Source: Opitutaceae bacterium (GTDB lineage: Bacteria; Verrucomicrobiota; Verrucomicrobiia; Opitutales; Opitutaceae). From it: DNA of 64,000 bases. The position numbers and the translations under genes are program-made. The notes under the pieces are model-generated. The model was not told where the DNA came from. It did no database searches and saw only the letters and a program-made list of their open reading frames with translations. Positions 9,170 to 17,504 of this stretch are shown here, piece after piece (within the stretch, counting starts at the first letter, position 1; each line of letters opens with the position of its first letter). The DNA lies in contig JADJTK010000052.1 in NCBI GenBank assembly GCA_016711225.1, positions 310,001 through 374,000 of the forward strand, given 5' to 3'.

Positions 9170-10338
9170 TCACAGGATGCGGATCCATTTATAGGCAAGT
9201 GCACGTAGGATAATATGGAATCCATGACCGGCCTGCTGGCGACGTTGAACATAAGCCGCCGACCAGACCGAGTGCTTACAAGCTTCCTTGACCCACTCCA
9301 CGAAGGTCTGGCGGGTATGCTTGTCGCAGCGCAGGCGCCGGTAGACCTTTCGCATCCGGCCACTTTGGTCAGTCACCGGAGCGATCCCAACGGCGGCAGC
9401 CAGATCCTCGGCGCATGGACAGTTGTCGGCGAACTGGCCCAGCGCGACAAGCAGGCGCGGCGAGAGGATGGGTCCGGCGCCCGGCAACGCGTTGACCTGG
9501 GCGAGTTGGTCATCCGGTTGGGCCTCGAAGAGATCGGTTATGGTGGAATCGTAGCGAGTGATGGCGGCATTGAGCGTCTCCAACAAATTGACCAAGACGG
9601 AGCCTTCCAACAGATCGGAGATGGGTTCCTCAGCCGAAAGGGCCACCAGTGAAGACAGCACGGCGGCGCGCTGCTCCCAGCGGTCCGCGCTGCGACTGCC
9701 GTGTTTATGAAAGAAGCTCTTGAGGGTGGCGAGGCGGGAAGATTGCAGGGCTTGGGGCGAAGGCCACCGCCGGAGAAAGGCCAGATTCATCGCCCGCCAA
9801 ATGTCCTCTGCATGAGCTGCAGGGCCTGGGGATAGTAGCGCTTGAGCACAGCCTGTAATCGGTTGGTGGTGGCCGTGCGCTGATTGACCAGTTTGCGGCG
9901 CGCCTCGCAAAGACGATCCAGCTCCACCAGAGCCGGAGGCGGCGGGGTCCAGGCCGTGAGTTCCGCGAGATGGTGCAACACAAAGAGAGCTTGGTGTTTA
10001 GCGTCGGAGCTATCGGTGCGCGCGTGGGAGACGACAAGGGACTGCCGGTACGCCCAAGTAGCCGAAGGGTTGAGGGCAAAAATGGCGGCCGCACCGCGGG
10101 GAGCGAAAAACGCCAGCAGGTTAGGAGCGGGTTGCTCGAAGGCGACGATCAGGCGGGCCAGCGGATGGTCGCGTTTGAGCTGCATCCACCACCGGTCGAG
10201 TTCTTCGGGCGCGGTGCTGACAGTGTGCTCGGCGAGGACACCGTCGACCGGGTGCAGGAGAACGACGGCCACGGAGGCGTCGGAACGATCCAGGGAGACG
10301 ATCAGGTCATAGGTTGGAGTTGCCTCAGGAGTATTCAT
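9170..10338 (-). CDS. IS110-family transposase (frameshifted)
   Basis: DEDD-type recombinases of this family insert circular elements with a bridge RNA. The N-terminal part (from ATG at 10338) has the RuvC-like DEDD residues in LIVSLDRSD, VAFEQPAP and HARTDSSDAK. The C-terminal part has the Transposase_20 motif NALPGAGPILSPRL and the serine region GIAPVTDQSGR, then a conserved tail to 9170. The two parts lie in different frames: the first ends FGGR-stop at 9787, the second resumes at RAMNLAFLRRW. The junction reads CGATGAATC, so an ATGA reinitiation is conceivable, but a one-base indel is simpler. A further in-frame ATG lies upstream at 10383. Confidence 0.85.
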
Positions 10339-10389
10339 GGGCTGATTTGGGGTCGTTGTTTGATGCATTTGCGGAGCAGCCACCCGGCG

Positions 10390-10685
10390 ACAGCCATAGG
10401 GAGGGATGTTTTCGGCATCGTTCTCTGAGTAGTCGTTTCAGGTGGAAGCAACCCGGGGCGGCGGAAGCTAAGGTCAAAGCGCTCGTATGCGCAGAGCGTT
10501 TGATTCCTGCCGCCCCGGGCCGCAAAGGCACCGAAAGCCAAATACCGGATCCTCCTGTTGACAACTCCGGACCATACTCTTCTGATACAGCCAACACCCT
10601 GCTCCCAGGAGAGCGGGAAGGGCTGCGCCCCTTCCCCTGCGCCCCATCCCATCTATTTTTGATTGTACCAGAACGATCACGGATC
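10390..10685 (-). ncRNA. Candidate bridge (seek) RNA of the IS110 element
   Basis: The non-coding end upstream of the transposase is rich in pairing. One long stem is CCCGGGGCGGC at 10452-10462 with GCCGCCCCGGG at 10509-10519, enclosing a sub-stem AAAGCGCT/AGCGTTT. Another hairpin is GGGAAGGG at 10615-10622 with CCCTTCCC at 10629-10636. Length and position match the structured bridge RNAs known for IS110-group elements. I have not identified the target- and donor-binding loops; the expectation is that one loop matches the attC bases around CTCTGAGGCG. Confidence 0.5.
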
Positions 10686-10692
10686 ACCCCTA

Positions 10693-10705
10693 TGAGGCGT
10701 TCGCC
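10693..10705 (+). repeat. attC site 2, right part (R' core)
   Basis: TGAGGCGTTCGCC: the second copy of TGAGG followed by the R' core GTTCGCC at 10699-10705. It completes the attC whose left part ends at 9046. Confidence 0.7.
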
Positions 10706-10712
10706 GAAAGAA

Positions 10713-11084
10713 ATGATCACTCCACTATCAGACCATCCGGTGGCATGGCTCATCGCCACTGTGAATGTTGCTAGCTTCCTGATCGCAGGCCTTGGTGCCG
10801 TCTACATCGCCGTCCGGTTTCGGCGGTGGCATTGGCTTGCCATCACTCTCGCGGTACTGATGACGGTGGTGCCTGCGATCGAAGATTCAGCATCGAGCGG
10901 CACGATTCCTTATGCCCCGCATGAAGAGGCGGTGTCTATTCCGCCCGGCAGCGGTGCCGTCAGAGTCACCAAGACATTTACTCCATGGTCATATCTTTCG
11001 ACCGCTGTCGCGCTTCTGGTTGTTGTCGCGATTAGAGATGAAAACCGGAGGGCGAACCAGTCGACACTTCCAACGCCGGTATGA
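10713..11084 (+). CDS. Cassette membrane protein with attC-encoded C-terminal tail
   Basis: ATG at 10713 (an in-frame ATG at 10692 lies inside the interrupted attC and is less likely). The 123-aa product has TM helices VAWLIATVNVASFLIAGLG, WLAITLAVLMTVVPAI and YLSTAVALLVVVAI. The coding frame continues into attC site 3 and ends ENRRANQSTLPTPV, so its last 14 residues are contributed by the recombination site. No family is recognised. Confidence 0.6.
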   Translation: MITPLSDHPVAWLIATVNVASFLIAGLGAVYIAVRFRRWHWLAITLAVLMTVVPAIEDSASSGTIPYAPHEEAVSIPPGSGAVRVTKTFTPWSYLSTAVALLVVVAIRDENRRANQSTLPTPV

Positions 11085-11141
11085 AGGCCTATTTTCCAAG
11101 CAGCGTCGGGTCCCCGGCGTGGCAGATCTGAATCGTTGGCC
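11051..11141 (+). repeat. attC site 3
   Basis: R'' GGCGAAC at 11051-11057, R' GTTGGCC at 11135-11141. The left half encodes the C terminus of the preceding gene; the TGA used is inside the attC. Confidence 0.8.
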
Positions 11142-11146
11142 GAAAG

Positions 11147-11684
11147 ATGAAGCGCCTTCTATCAGTTCTCGCCGCAGTCCTCGTTTCCACACTCACCGGC
11201 TTTGCTGAAGCTCCTCCGATGAAGACTATCGCGTATCGTGGCGGCGTTATCAGTTTCCGAATCCCATCCGATTGGAAGGAAGAGTATCAGCCAGCAGGCG
11301 GCGGCATGTTCTATAGCGAGCGCTCTGGTGCCGGCACGCTGCGACTGAATGTGCTGACGTTTGAGGCGCCGGCTGGAAGTTGGCCGCCGATGGGTATACC
11401 CATTTGCGGCGTCACCGCTCGCGTCCGGAGAGCGCCTGATCAAGACGGCGCTCGGCGATGGCGTGAAGGTCTTCAAGAAGGAAGTCGAAGAAGAGAAGAC
11501 TCAGCTCGACATCTACTGTTGGACAGTCGCGCATTGTGCGCCGCCGAAGAAGCTCTACCTCGCGAATTTCACCTGGGTGATTCTCCGGAGCCAAAGCGAA
11601 GATCCAAAGTTCCAGAAAGAGATCGAGCTTCTGACGGAGGAGATCTCGAAGGCTTTCTTCCATCCTGACCTCGGAACGCTATGA
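11147..11684 (+). CDS. Secreted cassette protein (frameshifted)
   Basis: ATG five bases after R'. The N terminus MKRLLSVLAAVLVSTLTGFAE is a signal peptide. The mature start (YRGGVISFRIPSDWKEEY) resembles the small beta-sandwich lipoprotein-like proteins with an 'IPxxW' motif. Between about 11370 and 11430 the reading frame changes, after which SGERLIKTALGDGVKVF and YLANFTWVILRS continue the same kind of fold to a TGA at 11684, ten bases before the attC. Reconstructed length is about 178 aa. No named family. Confidence 0.6.
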
Positions 11685-11693
11685 AATACGGAG

Positions 11694-11785
11694 GGCCAAC
11701 CAGCGACCAGAGCGCAACGGCGGTTAAGTGCCCGCCTTCCAATCACAGTCCACGGCCCGCCGTGGCTCATCCGTAAGCGTTGGGC
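11694..11785 (+). repeat. attC site 4
   Basis: R'' GGCCAAC at 11694-11700, R' GTTGGGC at 11779-11785. The inner palindrome CCACGGCCCGCCGTGG is perfect apart from its centre. Confidence 0.85.
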
Positions 11786-11797
11786 GAAAACAATCAC

Positions 11798-12469
11798 ATG
11801 CCATTACCAAAAGCAGAACAAGATCGGCAATCACGCCTTGAAGCCGTCGGCTACTTGCCGAAGCTTATAGACGACATCAATAGTCACGGCCTCGAACAAC
11901 CGAACAAAAAGAAGCAGATCATATGCTCCTGTTTAGTGGTTTTCGACGTCATGCTGCTGGAAACTTACGTCGAAGGTCTGGTCACGGAAGCCCAGGAATT
12001 CTTGCTCCGCGAGCTAGATGACTATTCGAAGCTGGGGTGGGACGTTCTTCTTCCCGTTTCTGAGGATTTGAAGCAGCGGAAAGATCACCGAGCAGTTTGG
12101 TCGCTCGCTGGCGTTGGCTGGAAAGAAGAGCTCCGAAAGCGGAGGAAGACGCTACTGGAAGGGTTTCACACGCCGCGGCCTGAAAATATCGACGACCTAG
12201 TTTTTGTTACGCTGGGTCTCAAGGATATTTCGAAGGCTTGGAAATGGAGTGGAGCGTCACCCGACAGTCCGCAAGCGATTGAATGATTTGATCACTCTGC
12301 GGGCGCGATTGCGCATGATCTTCTGAGCGCCCCGAAGCTGACTTTTGATGAACAGCTGAAGCAGGGTTCGTTTGCAGTGAAATCATGCCTTATGTTAGCG
12401 AATCAAATCCGCGACCATATACAATCGCTTACCGGAAAGATTCCGTGGGACCCTGTTTCTCTAGACTAG
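11798..12469 (+). CDS. HEPN-domain (RiboL-PSP-HEPN-like) cassette protein, frameshifted
   Basis: The N-terminal 150 residues (MPLPKAEQDRQSRLEAVGYL, VVFDVMLLETYVEGL, WSLAGVGWKEELRKR) resemble the RiboL-PSP-HEPN family. The frame breaks near 12272 and again near 12306. Restoring both gives VRKRLNDLITLRAGAIAHDLL, which carries the HEPN catalytic signature R-x5-H, followed by a C-terminal helix region ending at 12467-12469. HEPN proteins are often RNases in toxin or defence systems. Two breaks in one gene could mean decay, but indels are common across this window. No partner antitoxin gene is evident in the same cassette. Confidence 0.6.
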
Positions 12470-12479
12470 ATTAAACAGA

Positions 12480-12570
12480 GCCCAACCAGCGGTCACAGCG
12501 CAACGGCTCTATTATGTCCGTTTTAGCTTAATTATCCGTGGTTCGCCGTGGCTGACCCGGAGCGTTCGCC
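12480..12570 (+). repeat. attC site 5
   Basis: R'' GCCCAAC at 12480-12486, R' GTTCGCC at 12564-12570. It belongs to the sub-type with 'CAGCGGTCACAGCGCAACG' after R'', shared with sites at 15035, 20010 and 23780. Confidence 0.85.
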
Positions 12571-12578
12571 AAAAGAAG

Positions 12579-12920
12579 ATGAACCACCGCTTCGCCCAGA
12601 TTGTTCTGCTATTGTTACCAGTCGCCATATTGGCCGGGTGCAGTTCGGTGGCTCCGAGTGTCCCTGTCCCCGTGCAGGCGCCTGCCAGCCCAGCAAAGCC
12701 AAGCCCTACCGTTGTCACGATCGAGAATGCGCTGTCCATGCTCACTTCGCCGACGATTGTTCAGGCCGACATTCATGATGCGAGTCCCACCACGCTCATT
12801 GATCGCGATGGACGGCTCTACACTGTTGACGAGCACAATCCCGCGGACCGTGCGAAGGTTCAGCAAGCAGCCTTCGCGAGGCATGAGCGAGATCGCACAT
12901 TCACTCTCTTCGTCGAATGA
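12579..12920 (+). CDS. Cassette lipoprotein, 113 aa
   Basis: The N terminus MNHRFAQIVLLLLPVAILAGC is a lipoprotein signal with lipobox LAGC, followed by a proline-rich linker and a short domain (VVTIENALSMLTSP, TLIDRDGRLYTVDE). It should be processed at the Cys and anchored in a membrane. No family is recognised. It stops nine bases before attC site 6. Confidence 0.7.
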   Translation: MNHRFAQIVLLLLPVAILAGCSSVAPSVPVPVQAPASPAKPSPTVVTIENALSMLTSPTIVQADIHDASPTTLIDRDGRLYTVDEHNPADRAKVQQAAFARHERDRTFTLFVE

Positions 12921-12929
12921 AAAGCGGAG

Positions 12930-13019
12930 GGCGAACCAGCCACCAGTACCAATGCCGGTCAAGTGCCCGCTTTCCAATCACTGCCAGCCGCCCGGCATGG
13001 CACACCTGAATCGTTAGCC
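12930..13019 (+). repeat. attC site 6
   Basis: R'' GGCGAAC at 12930-12936, R' GTTAGCC at 13013-13019. One frame through this site is entirely open. Confidence 0.85.
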
Positions 13020-13024
13020 AAAAC

Positions 13025-13549
13025 ATGAACCTCAAGTGCGCAATATGTGGCGAGGAACACGACGTAGCAGATTTCGCCTGGCATTTTCGAGAGCCGCTGC
13101 CGTGGTTGCTCGCGTCGGATGCTGAGCGAGCGCACTCCGCGATGACGGAAGAGCAATGCGAATTGGTCACGCACGAAGGTATGCATCTTTTTATCCACGC
13201 CCTCCTTCATATTCCGATCAAAGGAAGCGACGAGGTGTTCACGTGGGGTGTTTGGTGTTCGCTCAGCGAAAAGAGTTATTCAGAGGTTTCCGATAATTGG
13301 GAGAATTCTGAGCGAGTGGGCTTGGGACCGTATTTCGGTTGGTTGTGCAGCAAGATCCCTGAGTATCCCGATACCATGTATTTGAAGACTCACGTGCATC
13401 AAAGAGAAGTCGGGCTACGACCGACTGTCGAGTTGGAGCAGACTATGCACCCGCTCGCGATTCATCAGCGCGAAGGTATTGAGAGGGCAGAGTTGAGTCG
13501 GATAGTTTCTGTTTTATTCCATGATTATGAAAAGCAAAACAGAGGCTAA
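13025..13549 (+). CDS. DUF2199-domain protein
   Basis: The 174-aa product matches DUF2199 over its whole length: an N-terminal zinc-ribbon-like CAICGEEHD, PLPWLLASDAER, FIHALLHIPIKGSDEVFTWG, VWCSLSEKSY, FGWLCSKIPEYPDT, LKTHVHQREVGLRP and HPLAIHQREGI. The biochemical function of the family is unknown. The stop TAA lies inside the R'' core (GGCTAAC) of the following attC. It is intact, unlike many neighbours. Confidence 0.88.
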   Translation: MNLKCAICGEEHDVADFAWHFREPLPWLLASDAERAHSAMTEEQCELVTHEGMHLFIHALLHIPIKGSDEVFTWGVWCSLSEKSYSEVSDNWENSERVGLGPYFGWLCSKIPEYPDTMYLKTHVHQREVGLRPTVELEQTMHPLAIHQREGIERAELSRIVSVLFHDYEKQNRG

Positions 13550-13630
13550 CCAGGCGCTAGTGACAACGGCTATGACGCAAACTCCTTCGGCAACGTCCAC
13601 CGCGCCGTTGTCACACCTTTAACGTTAGCC
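13544..13630 (+). repeat. attC site 7
   Basis: R'' GGCTAAC at 13544-13550 (supplying the preceding stop codon) and R' GTTAGCC at 13624-13630. R'' and R' are exact complements apart from one base. The interior differs from the other sites. Confidence 0.85.
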
Positions 13631-13637
13631 TAAAGGA

Positions 13638-13977
13638 ATGACCATCTTCCAAATAGTCTTTCTAGTGCTGGCCCCTCTGATCGGTATTACGACGGCTGTG
13701 TTCTGCATTCGCGCTTTCCGTGTTCGATGGAGGTTTGGCTATCTCTTTCTTCTGCTCCTCGCGATGCTCATCGGCGTTTCCGATTGCGTCGACTATTGAG
13801 ATTCAAAGCCGGCGACGCAGATCCAGGGCCTCCTTCCGGAGCACGTTTGGCAACGATGACGAAGGTGGTGGGCCACCGCCACCAGGACTTGCGTTGGTGC
13901 TTCTTTTCTCGGTCTGGTTACTGCATCGTGACGAAAAATCGGAGGCTAACCAGGCGCCACATCCAACGACTCTATGA
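13638..13977 (+). CDS. Small membrane protein of a cassette (frameshifted)
   Basis: ATG at 13638 gives MTIFQIVFLVLAPLIGITT and a second TM stretch (YLFLLLLAMLIGVSD), then stops at 13798. Coding signal resumes in another frame with a basic, proline-rich linker and a TM helix (GLALVLLFSVWLL), ending KSEANQAPHPTTL within the next attC. An indel near 13795 would join them into one protein of about 112 aa. The last 12 residues are attC-encoded. Confidence 0.5.
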
Positions 13978-14029
13978 TGTCCGTTTTCCAATCAACGTCC
14001 GCGATTCGTCGTGGCTGAGCTGATGCGTT
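13944..14029 (+). repeat. attC site 8, interrupted in R' by mini-element A
   Basis: R'' GGCTAAC at 13944-13950. The R' core is cut after GTT (14027-14029); its remainder GGGC is at 14468-14471, beyond the 438-bp insertion. Rejoined, R' reads GTTGGGC. Confidence 0.8.
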
Positions 14030-14467
14030 GATATAGATGCGTGGAGTCAACACCGGATAATAGAAAACTGGTCCGTCTCGGGTGGTGAGGCGGAGAGAAG
14101 TGAACTCCGCCGCGGTGGCGGCAGCGAACAACGTCCGGTCCGTACTAACAGGGCGACGTCATCTGGGATGTCTATCCCCTGGGGCCAAGGCCCCGTGAGC
14201 GAGCTGAAATACGCGGATCACAACCGCAGGAACAGATACCGTCGTGCCCGCATCAGTTTTCCGGGGGAGCCGTTCCGTGCGCACCGGAAAACTGTGGACA
14301 TCGAGGCCGATGAACCTATCGTGCTTTTTCATGTGCTGGTCTCCTTTCTTGGTGGTTACGCGAGACGCCTCCACCATGCGGCTCGACTCGTTTTTCGCGA
14401 GCAACCCGCGTCCTTGGGGACCAGCACCTTCTTTTGCCAGCGACCGTTTCACGCATCTATAGTGTCT
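14030..14467 (-). mobile_element. Mini IS110/IS1111-type element, copy A
   Basis: A 438-bp segment nearly identical to 22227-22664. Sub-terminal inverted repeats are TATAGATGCGTG (14032-14043) and CACGCATCTATA (14450-14461). On the minus strand, behind an AGGAG-type ribosome site, it carries only the first residues of an IS110-family transposase (MKKHDRFIGLDVH, start 14332), including the first catalytic Asp. After that the sequence departs at a perfect 11-bp inverted repeat (14254-14264 and 14284-14294). It thus keeps both element ends and a transposase stub. Sub-terminal repeats and an attC target match the IS1111-attC group. It is presumably moved in trans by a full-length relative. Confidence 0.75.
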
Positions 14468-14476
14468 GGGCACAAA

Positions 14477-15027
14477 ATGGACCATCCTGAATATCTTTCT
14501 CCGCTTCAGAAATTCCTGCGCTATCTCTTCCTTCATGTCTTGTCCGCAGCGGCGGTCTCGGCGAAGCAGGCAAAGTGGGTTGTCACTGGAACGGCAGCGA
14601 TTCTGGGGGTGATTGTGGCGAATCTGGCCGCCGTGCATGAAGTGGTGAGCTTGTGGGCTCTCAAATTGGGGCTGGTGTCCCTAACCCTCTCGATGTTGAT
14701 GGGGTTCTCGTTGTGCTGATGGCGATCGCGATCAAGCACTCGATACTTGTGACCGATGCTCTGTACAAGAAATTCGCCGAGCCCGAGGGGAAAGAGTCTG
14801 TCGAGGGTATATCGGAAAAACCAGCAGAAGTAATTGAGGCGATGGTCGAGCCGTTCTACGGACCGCTCAAATCATACATGCGGAGTAGCGCGTATCGTGG
14901 CTCGAGAGATTTCCTGGCTGCCGAAAAACGGAGTGTCTCCATGCTGTGCACAGTCGCATACTTTTCGCTCGGGCAGGGAATCCTGGGTGCGATTGGACTC
15001 CTCATCCTTGTTCTCGGAATCAAATAG
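14477..15027 (+). CDS. Cassette membrane protein (frameshifted)
   Basis: ATG at 14477 follows the restored R' core. The first frame encodes MDHPEYLSPLQKFLRYLFL and two TM helices (VVTGTAAILGVIVANLAAV, LGLVSLTLSMLMGF). After a homopolymer GGGG near 14702 the coding frame shifts and continues MAIAIKHSILVTDALYKKF, a cytosolic segment, and a last TM helix (GILGAIGLLILVLGI) to 15027. Reconstructed length is about 183 aa. No family is recognised. Confidence 0.55.
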
Positions 15028-15034
15028 AGACCCG

Positions 15035-15125
15035 GCCGAACCAGCGGTCACAGCGCAACGCCTCTACAATGTCCTTTTCAACCTCAGTATCCGGTGTTCG
15101 GCGTGGCTGACCCGTAGCGTTCGGC
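15035..15125 (+). repeat. attC site 9
   Basis: R'' GCCGAAC at 15035-15041, R' GTTCGGC at 15119-15125; the two cores are perfect complements. Confidence 0.85.
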
Positions 15126-15133
15126 GCAAAGAA

Positions 15134-15412
15134 ATGAGAGCAGCACTCATCACGATTGGCATTATCTTCCTCTTAGCGGGGATTAAGGTGATCGTCGCTC
15201 CACGGGCGGCGGCCGTCGCCAGTGCAAGCGATTCTGCTCATTCGATGACCTTTGACCAAGAGTTCCCGAAGAAAGAATCGTTCTATCCGGGATGGGCGTG
15301 CATCGGTTTAGGCGTGATCGTGGTTGTGGTCGGGTTACGCTCTAGGGGTCGCCTATTTGCCCCACCGAAGCCGCTGAAAGACCAGGATGCTGGGTCCGCA
15401 GGTTGGGACTGA
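15134..15412 (+). CDS. Two-TM cassette membrane protein, 92 aa
   Basis: It begins MRAALITIGIIFLLAGIKVIV, a TM or signal-anchor helix, has a short loop with acidic and basic residues, then a second helix (WACIGLGVIVVVVGL) and a basic tail. No family is recognised. It ends eight bases before attC site 10. Confidence 0.65.
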   Translation: MRAALITIGIIFLLAGIKVIVAPRAAAVASASDSAHSMTFDQEFPKKESFYPGWACIGLGVIVVVVGLRSRGRLFAPPKPLKDQDAGSAGWD

Positions 15413-15419
15413 AACCCGG

Positions 15420-15507
15420 GCCGAACCAGTCACTACAGCGCAATGCCTCTACGATGCTCATTTTAACTATAAAGTCCGCAGTTCGGCATGGCTGACCTGA
15501 GACGTTG
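15420..15507 (+). repeat. attC site 10, interrupted in R' by a group II intron
   Basis: R'' GCCGAAC at 15420-15426. The R' core is cut after GTTG (15504-15507); GGC follows the intron at 17495-17497. Rejoined, R' reads GTTGGGC. Confidence 0.8.
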
Positions 15508-17494
15508 GTGCGCCGAGCAAAGCGAGGCGCTTCCTGCCCGGTGAAAATCCGGGTCTTTCAACATCTAGCCAATAGAAAGGACCGAGTGTTGCGTCGATGT
15601 CAGCTAAACCCGAGAAAGAAGTCAGGCACATCATGATGGCCGCAGCGGTAACCACTCCGCCGGGTGAAACGGCATGGACGAAGCGTACACAGGGAAGTTC
15701 GCAGGCCGCAGCGGGATTCGCACTCCCCCGAAGGTTGATACAGCCCCGTAATAAGAGAGAGGCGGATGGCGACGCGTTTAACGCCGCGGAAGCCAGCACG
15801 AAGGAGACGCTTTGGCCAGTCTCCGGAGATCCGTCGGGGTCCACCAAGACCGTGGCATGGGAACAAGGAAGTGCACTTGAACTCGGGAGGCCCGCAACTC
15901 TCCCCGGCAGCGGGGACGGGAGGTCCGACCAAAAGAAGGGCTTCCCCAGGGAGTCGCGGGAGTCAGACCCGTGCATAGTAGTCCGAGACGGTAGCGCCGC
16001 TTGCATGCCGACGGGGCGGGCCGGCGAGCAACGCCAGCACAGCACTCACTCGGGGGCATGGACAGCGTCCCTCAAAGCGTGTCACGCTCCCTGCTGGCAC
16101 TGAGACAGAAAGCGGCGGCGGAGCCCAAGTATCGGTTCCGCAGCCTGTATCGGATGATCGATCTGCCGATGCTCTACGAGTGCTTCTACGAGCTGCGCCG
16201 TGCGGCCGCCCCCGGAGTGGACGGTCTGGATGTCGCGGAATTCGGGGAGCGCTTGGACGAGCGGCTGGCCGACCTGTTGGAGCGCCTGAAGGCCCAGACC
16301 TATCGGGCGCAGTTGGTGAGACGGCGGTATATCCCCAAGCCGGGCAGCGCCAAACAGCGCCCTCTGGGGATACCGGTAGTAGAAGACAAGTTGGTACAGT
16401 TGGCGGCCAGTCGGATACTGGAAGCCATTTACGAAGCCGACTTCCTGGACAGCAGCATGGGCTATCGCGGCGGACGCGGAGCCCGGGCGGCGACGCAGCG
16501 ACTCCAACATGTGCTCTTCCATGGGCGCATCGGCTGGATCGTGGAGGCGGACATCGAAGGTTTCTTCGACCACCTCGACCACGATTGGCTAATCAAGATG
16601 CTGGAGCAGCGCGTCAACGACCGGGGTTTCCTGCGGCTGATCCGCAAATGGCTCAAGGCCGGCATCCTGGAAGAAGACGGACGGGTGCTCCACCCGGCCA
16701 CGGGGACGCCGCAGGGCGGGATTGTTTCGCCGATCTTGGCGAACATTTACCTGCACTACGTACTGGACCTGTGGACGGAGCGAACCGTGCGTCGCGGTTG
16801 CCGCGGTCAGTTGGGCTATATGCGGTATGCCGACGACTTCGTCTGCGGGTTCGAGGAGGAGACCGAGGCGCGTCGTTATCTCGACGAACTGCGCGGGCGG
16901 CTGGCCAAGTTCGGCCTCAAGCTCGCGGAGGCCAAAAGCGGGATTGTCCGTTTCCAGCGGAATGATCCCGACAGCGGCGCGTTCACGTTTCTGGGCTTCG
17001 ACTTCTACTGGGGCAACACCCGGCGGGACTTCCGCACGGTGAAGCGGCGAACGAGCAAGAAGAAGGTCCGCGTGGCGTTCGCTGCCTTGAGTGAGTGGCT
17101 ACGGGCGAACCGCAACCGGCGGCTGCGTTGGCTGGGTGAAGGGCTGTGCGCCAAGTTCCAAGGACATTGGAACTACTTTGGCGTAATCGGCAATTCGCGC
17201 AGCCTGCAGATCTACTGGCGCGGGGCGAAGCGATTGGTCTTCAAATGGTGGAACCGCCGCAGCCAGCGGCGCAGTTACAACTGGACGACCTTCGAGGCGA
17301 TGTGGCAGACACTGGGGCTCCCGGTGCCGCGCATCGTCGAAACCCCGTACCAAGCCCAGCGCCTCCTGCCCCTGCCGTCATGACGATCATCCCCAGCCTT
17401 CTGCGTGCGCGCTCTCTTGACGAGCCCGGTGCGGGAATACCGCACGCCGGGATCAGCGAGGGGCCCGTCGGGCAACCGGCGGTCCTACCTTAAT
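15508..17494 (+). mobile_element. Group IIC (attC-type) intron
   Basis: The 5' end is GTGCGCC, a typical group II start. A long structured RNA region precedes a reverse transcriptase ORF. A domain V hairpin is present at 17422-17454: GAGCCCGGTGCGG, a GAAT loop, and the pairing ACCGCACGCCGG. A domain VI-like stem follows, and the 3' end is TAAT (AY rule). Insertion exactly inside the R' core of an attC matches the known preference of class IIC-attC introns. Length is 1987 bp. The orientation is the same as the cassettes. Confidence 0.85.
16058..17383 (+). CDS. ltrA: Group II intron reverse transcriptase/maturase
   Basis: This multifunctional protein helps the intron splice and retrohome. The 441-aa product has the RT palm with the catalytic box YADD at 257-260 (YMRYADDFVC), the earlier block PLGIPVVEDKLVQ and TPQGGIVSPILANI, followed by a maturase (X) domain with FLGFDFYWG and a GIIM-like end (FQGHWNYFGVIGNS). 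No C-terminal HNH endonuclease is present, as usual for class C introns. I prefer ATG 16058 over the earlier ATG at 16001 in the intron RNA. Confidence 0.92.
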   Translation: MDSVPQSVSRSLLALRQKAAAEPKYRFRSLYRMIDLPMLYECFYELRRAAAPGVDGLDVAEFGERLDERLADLLERLKAQTYRAQLVRRRYIPKPGSAKQRPLGIPVVEDKLVQLAASRILEAIYEADFLDSSMGYRGGRGARAATQRLQHVLFHGRIGWIVEADIEGFFDHLDHDWLIKMLEQRVNDRGFLRLIRKWLKAGILEEDGRVLHPATGTPQGGIVSPILANIYLHYVLDLWTERTVRRGCRGQLGYMRYADDFVCGFEEETEARRYLDELRGRLAKFGLKLAEAKSGIVRFQRNDPDSGAFTFLGFDFYWGNTRRDFRTVKRRTSKKKVRVAFAALSEWLRANRNRRLRWLGEGLCAKFQGHWNYFGVIGNSRSLQIYWRGAKRLVFKWWNRRSQRRSYNWTTFEAMWQTLGLPVPRIVETPYQAQRLLPLPS

Positions 17495-17504
17495 GGCGAA
17501 AGAA

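Larger units (their letters stand above)
9047..10692 (-). mobile_element. IS110-group insertion sequence in an attC site
   Basis: A complete-looking element of about 1.65 kb lies between direct repeats TGAGG (9042-9046 and 10693-10697), splitting attC site 2 just before its R' core. It holds one IS110-type transposase (frameshifted) on the minus strand. Non-coding ends are about 120 bp downstream and about 350 bp upstream of the transposase. There are no obvious terminal inverted repeats, as expected for IS110-group rather than IS1111-group elements. In IS110-group elements the long upstream end encodes the bridge (seek) RNA that pairs with target and donor DNA. Boundaries are inferred from the attC reconstruction. 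Confidence 0.75.

Noticed and set aside
9215..9652. Plus-strand 145-aa ORF opposite the IS110 transposase
   Set aside because: It is the antisense shadow of the conserved Transposase_20 region.
12601..13017. Alternative frame over the lipoprotein gene that reads through attC site 6
   Set aside because: The other frame has a clear lipobox signal and normal stop; this one is arginine/cysteine-rich and shifted.
14159..14638. Minus-strand 159-aa ORF across mini-element A as a complete gene
   Set aside because: Only its central 13 codons resemble a transposase start; the rest is non-coding element end and cassette sequence.
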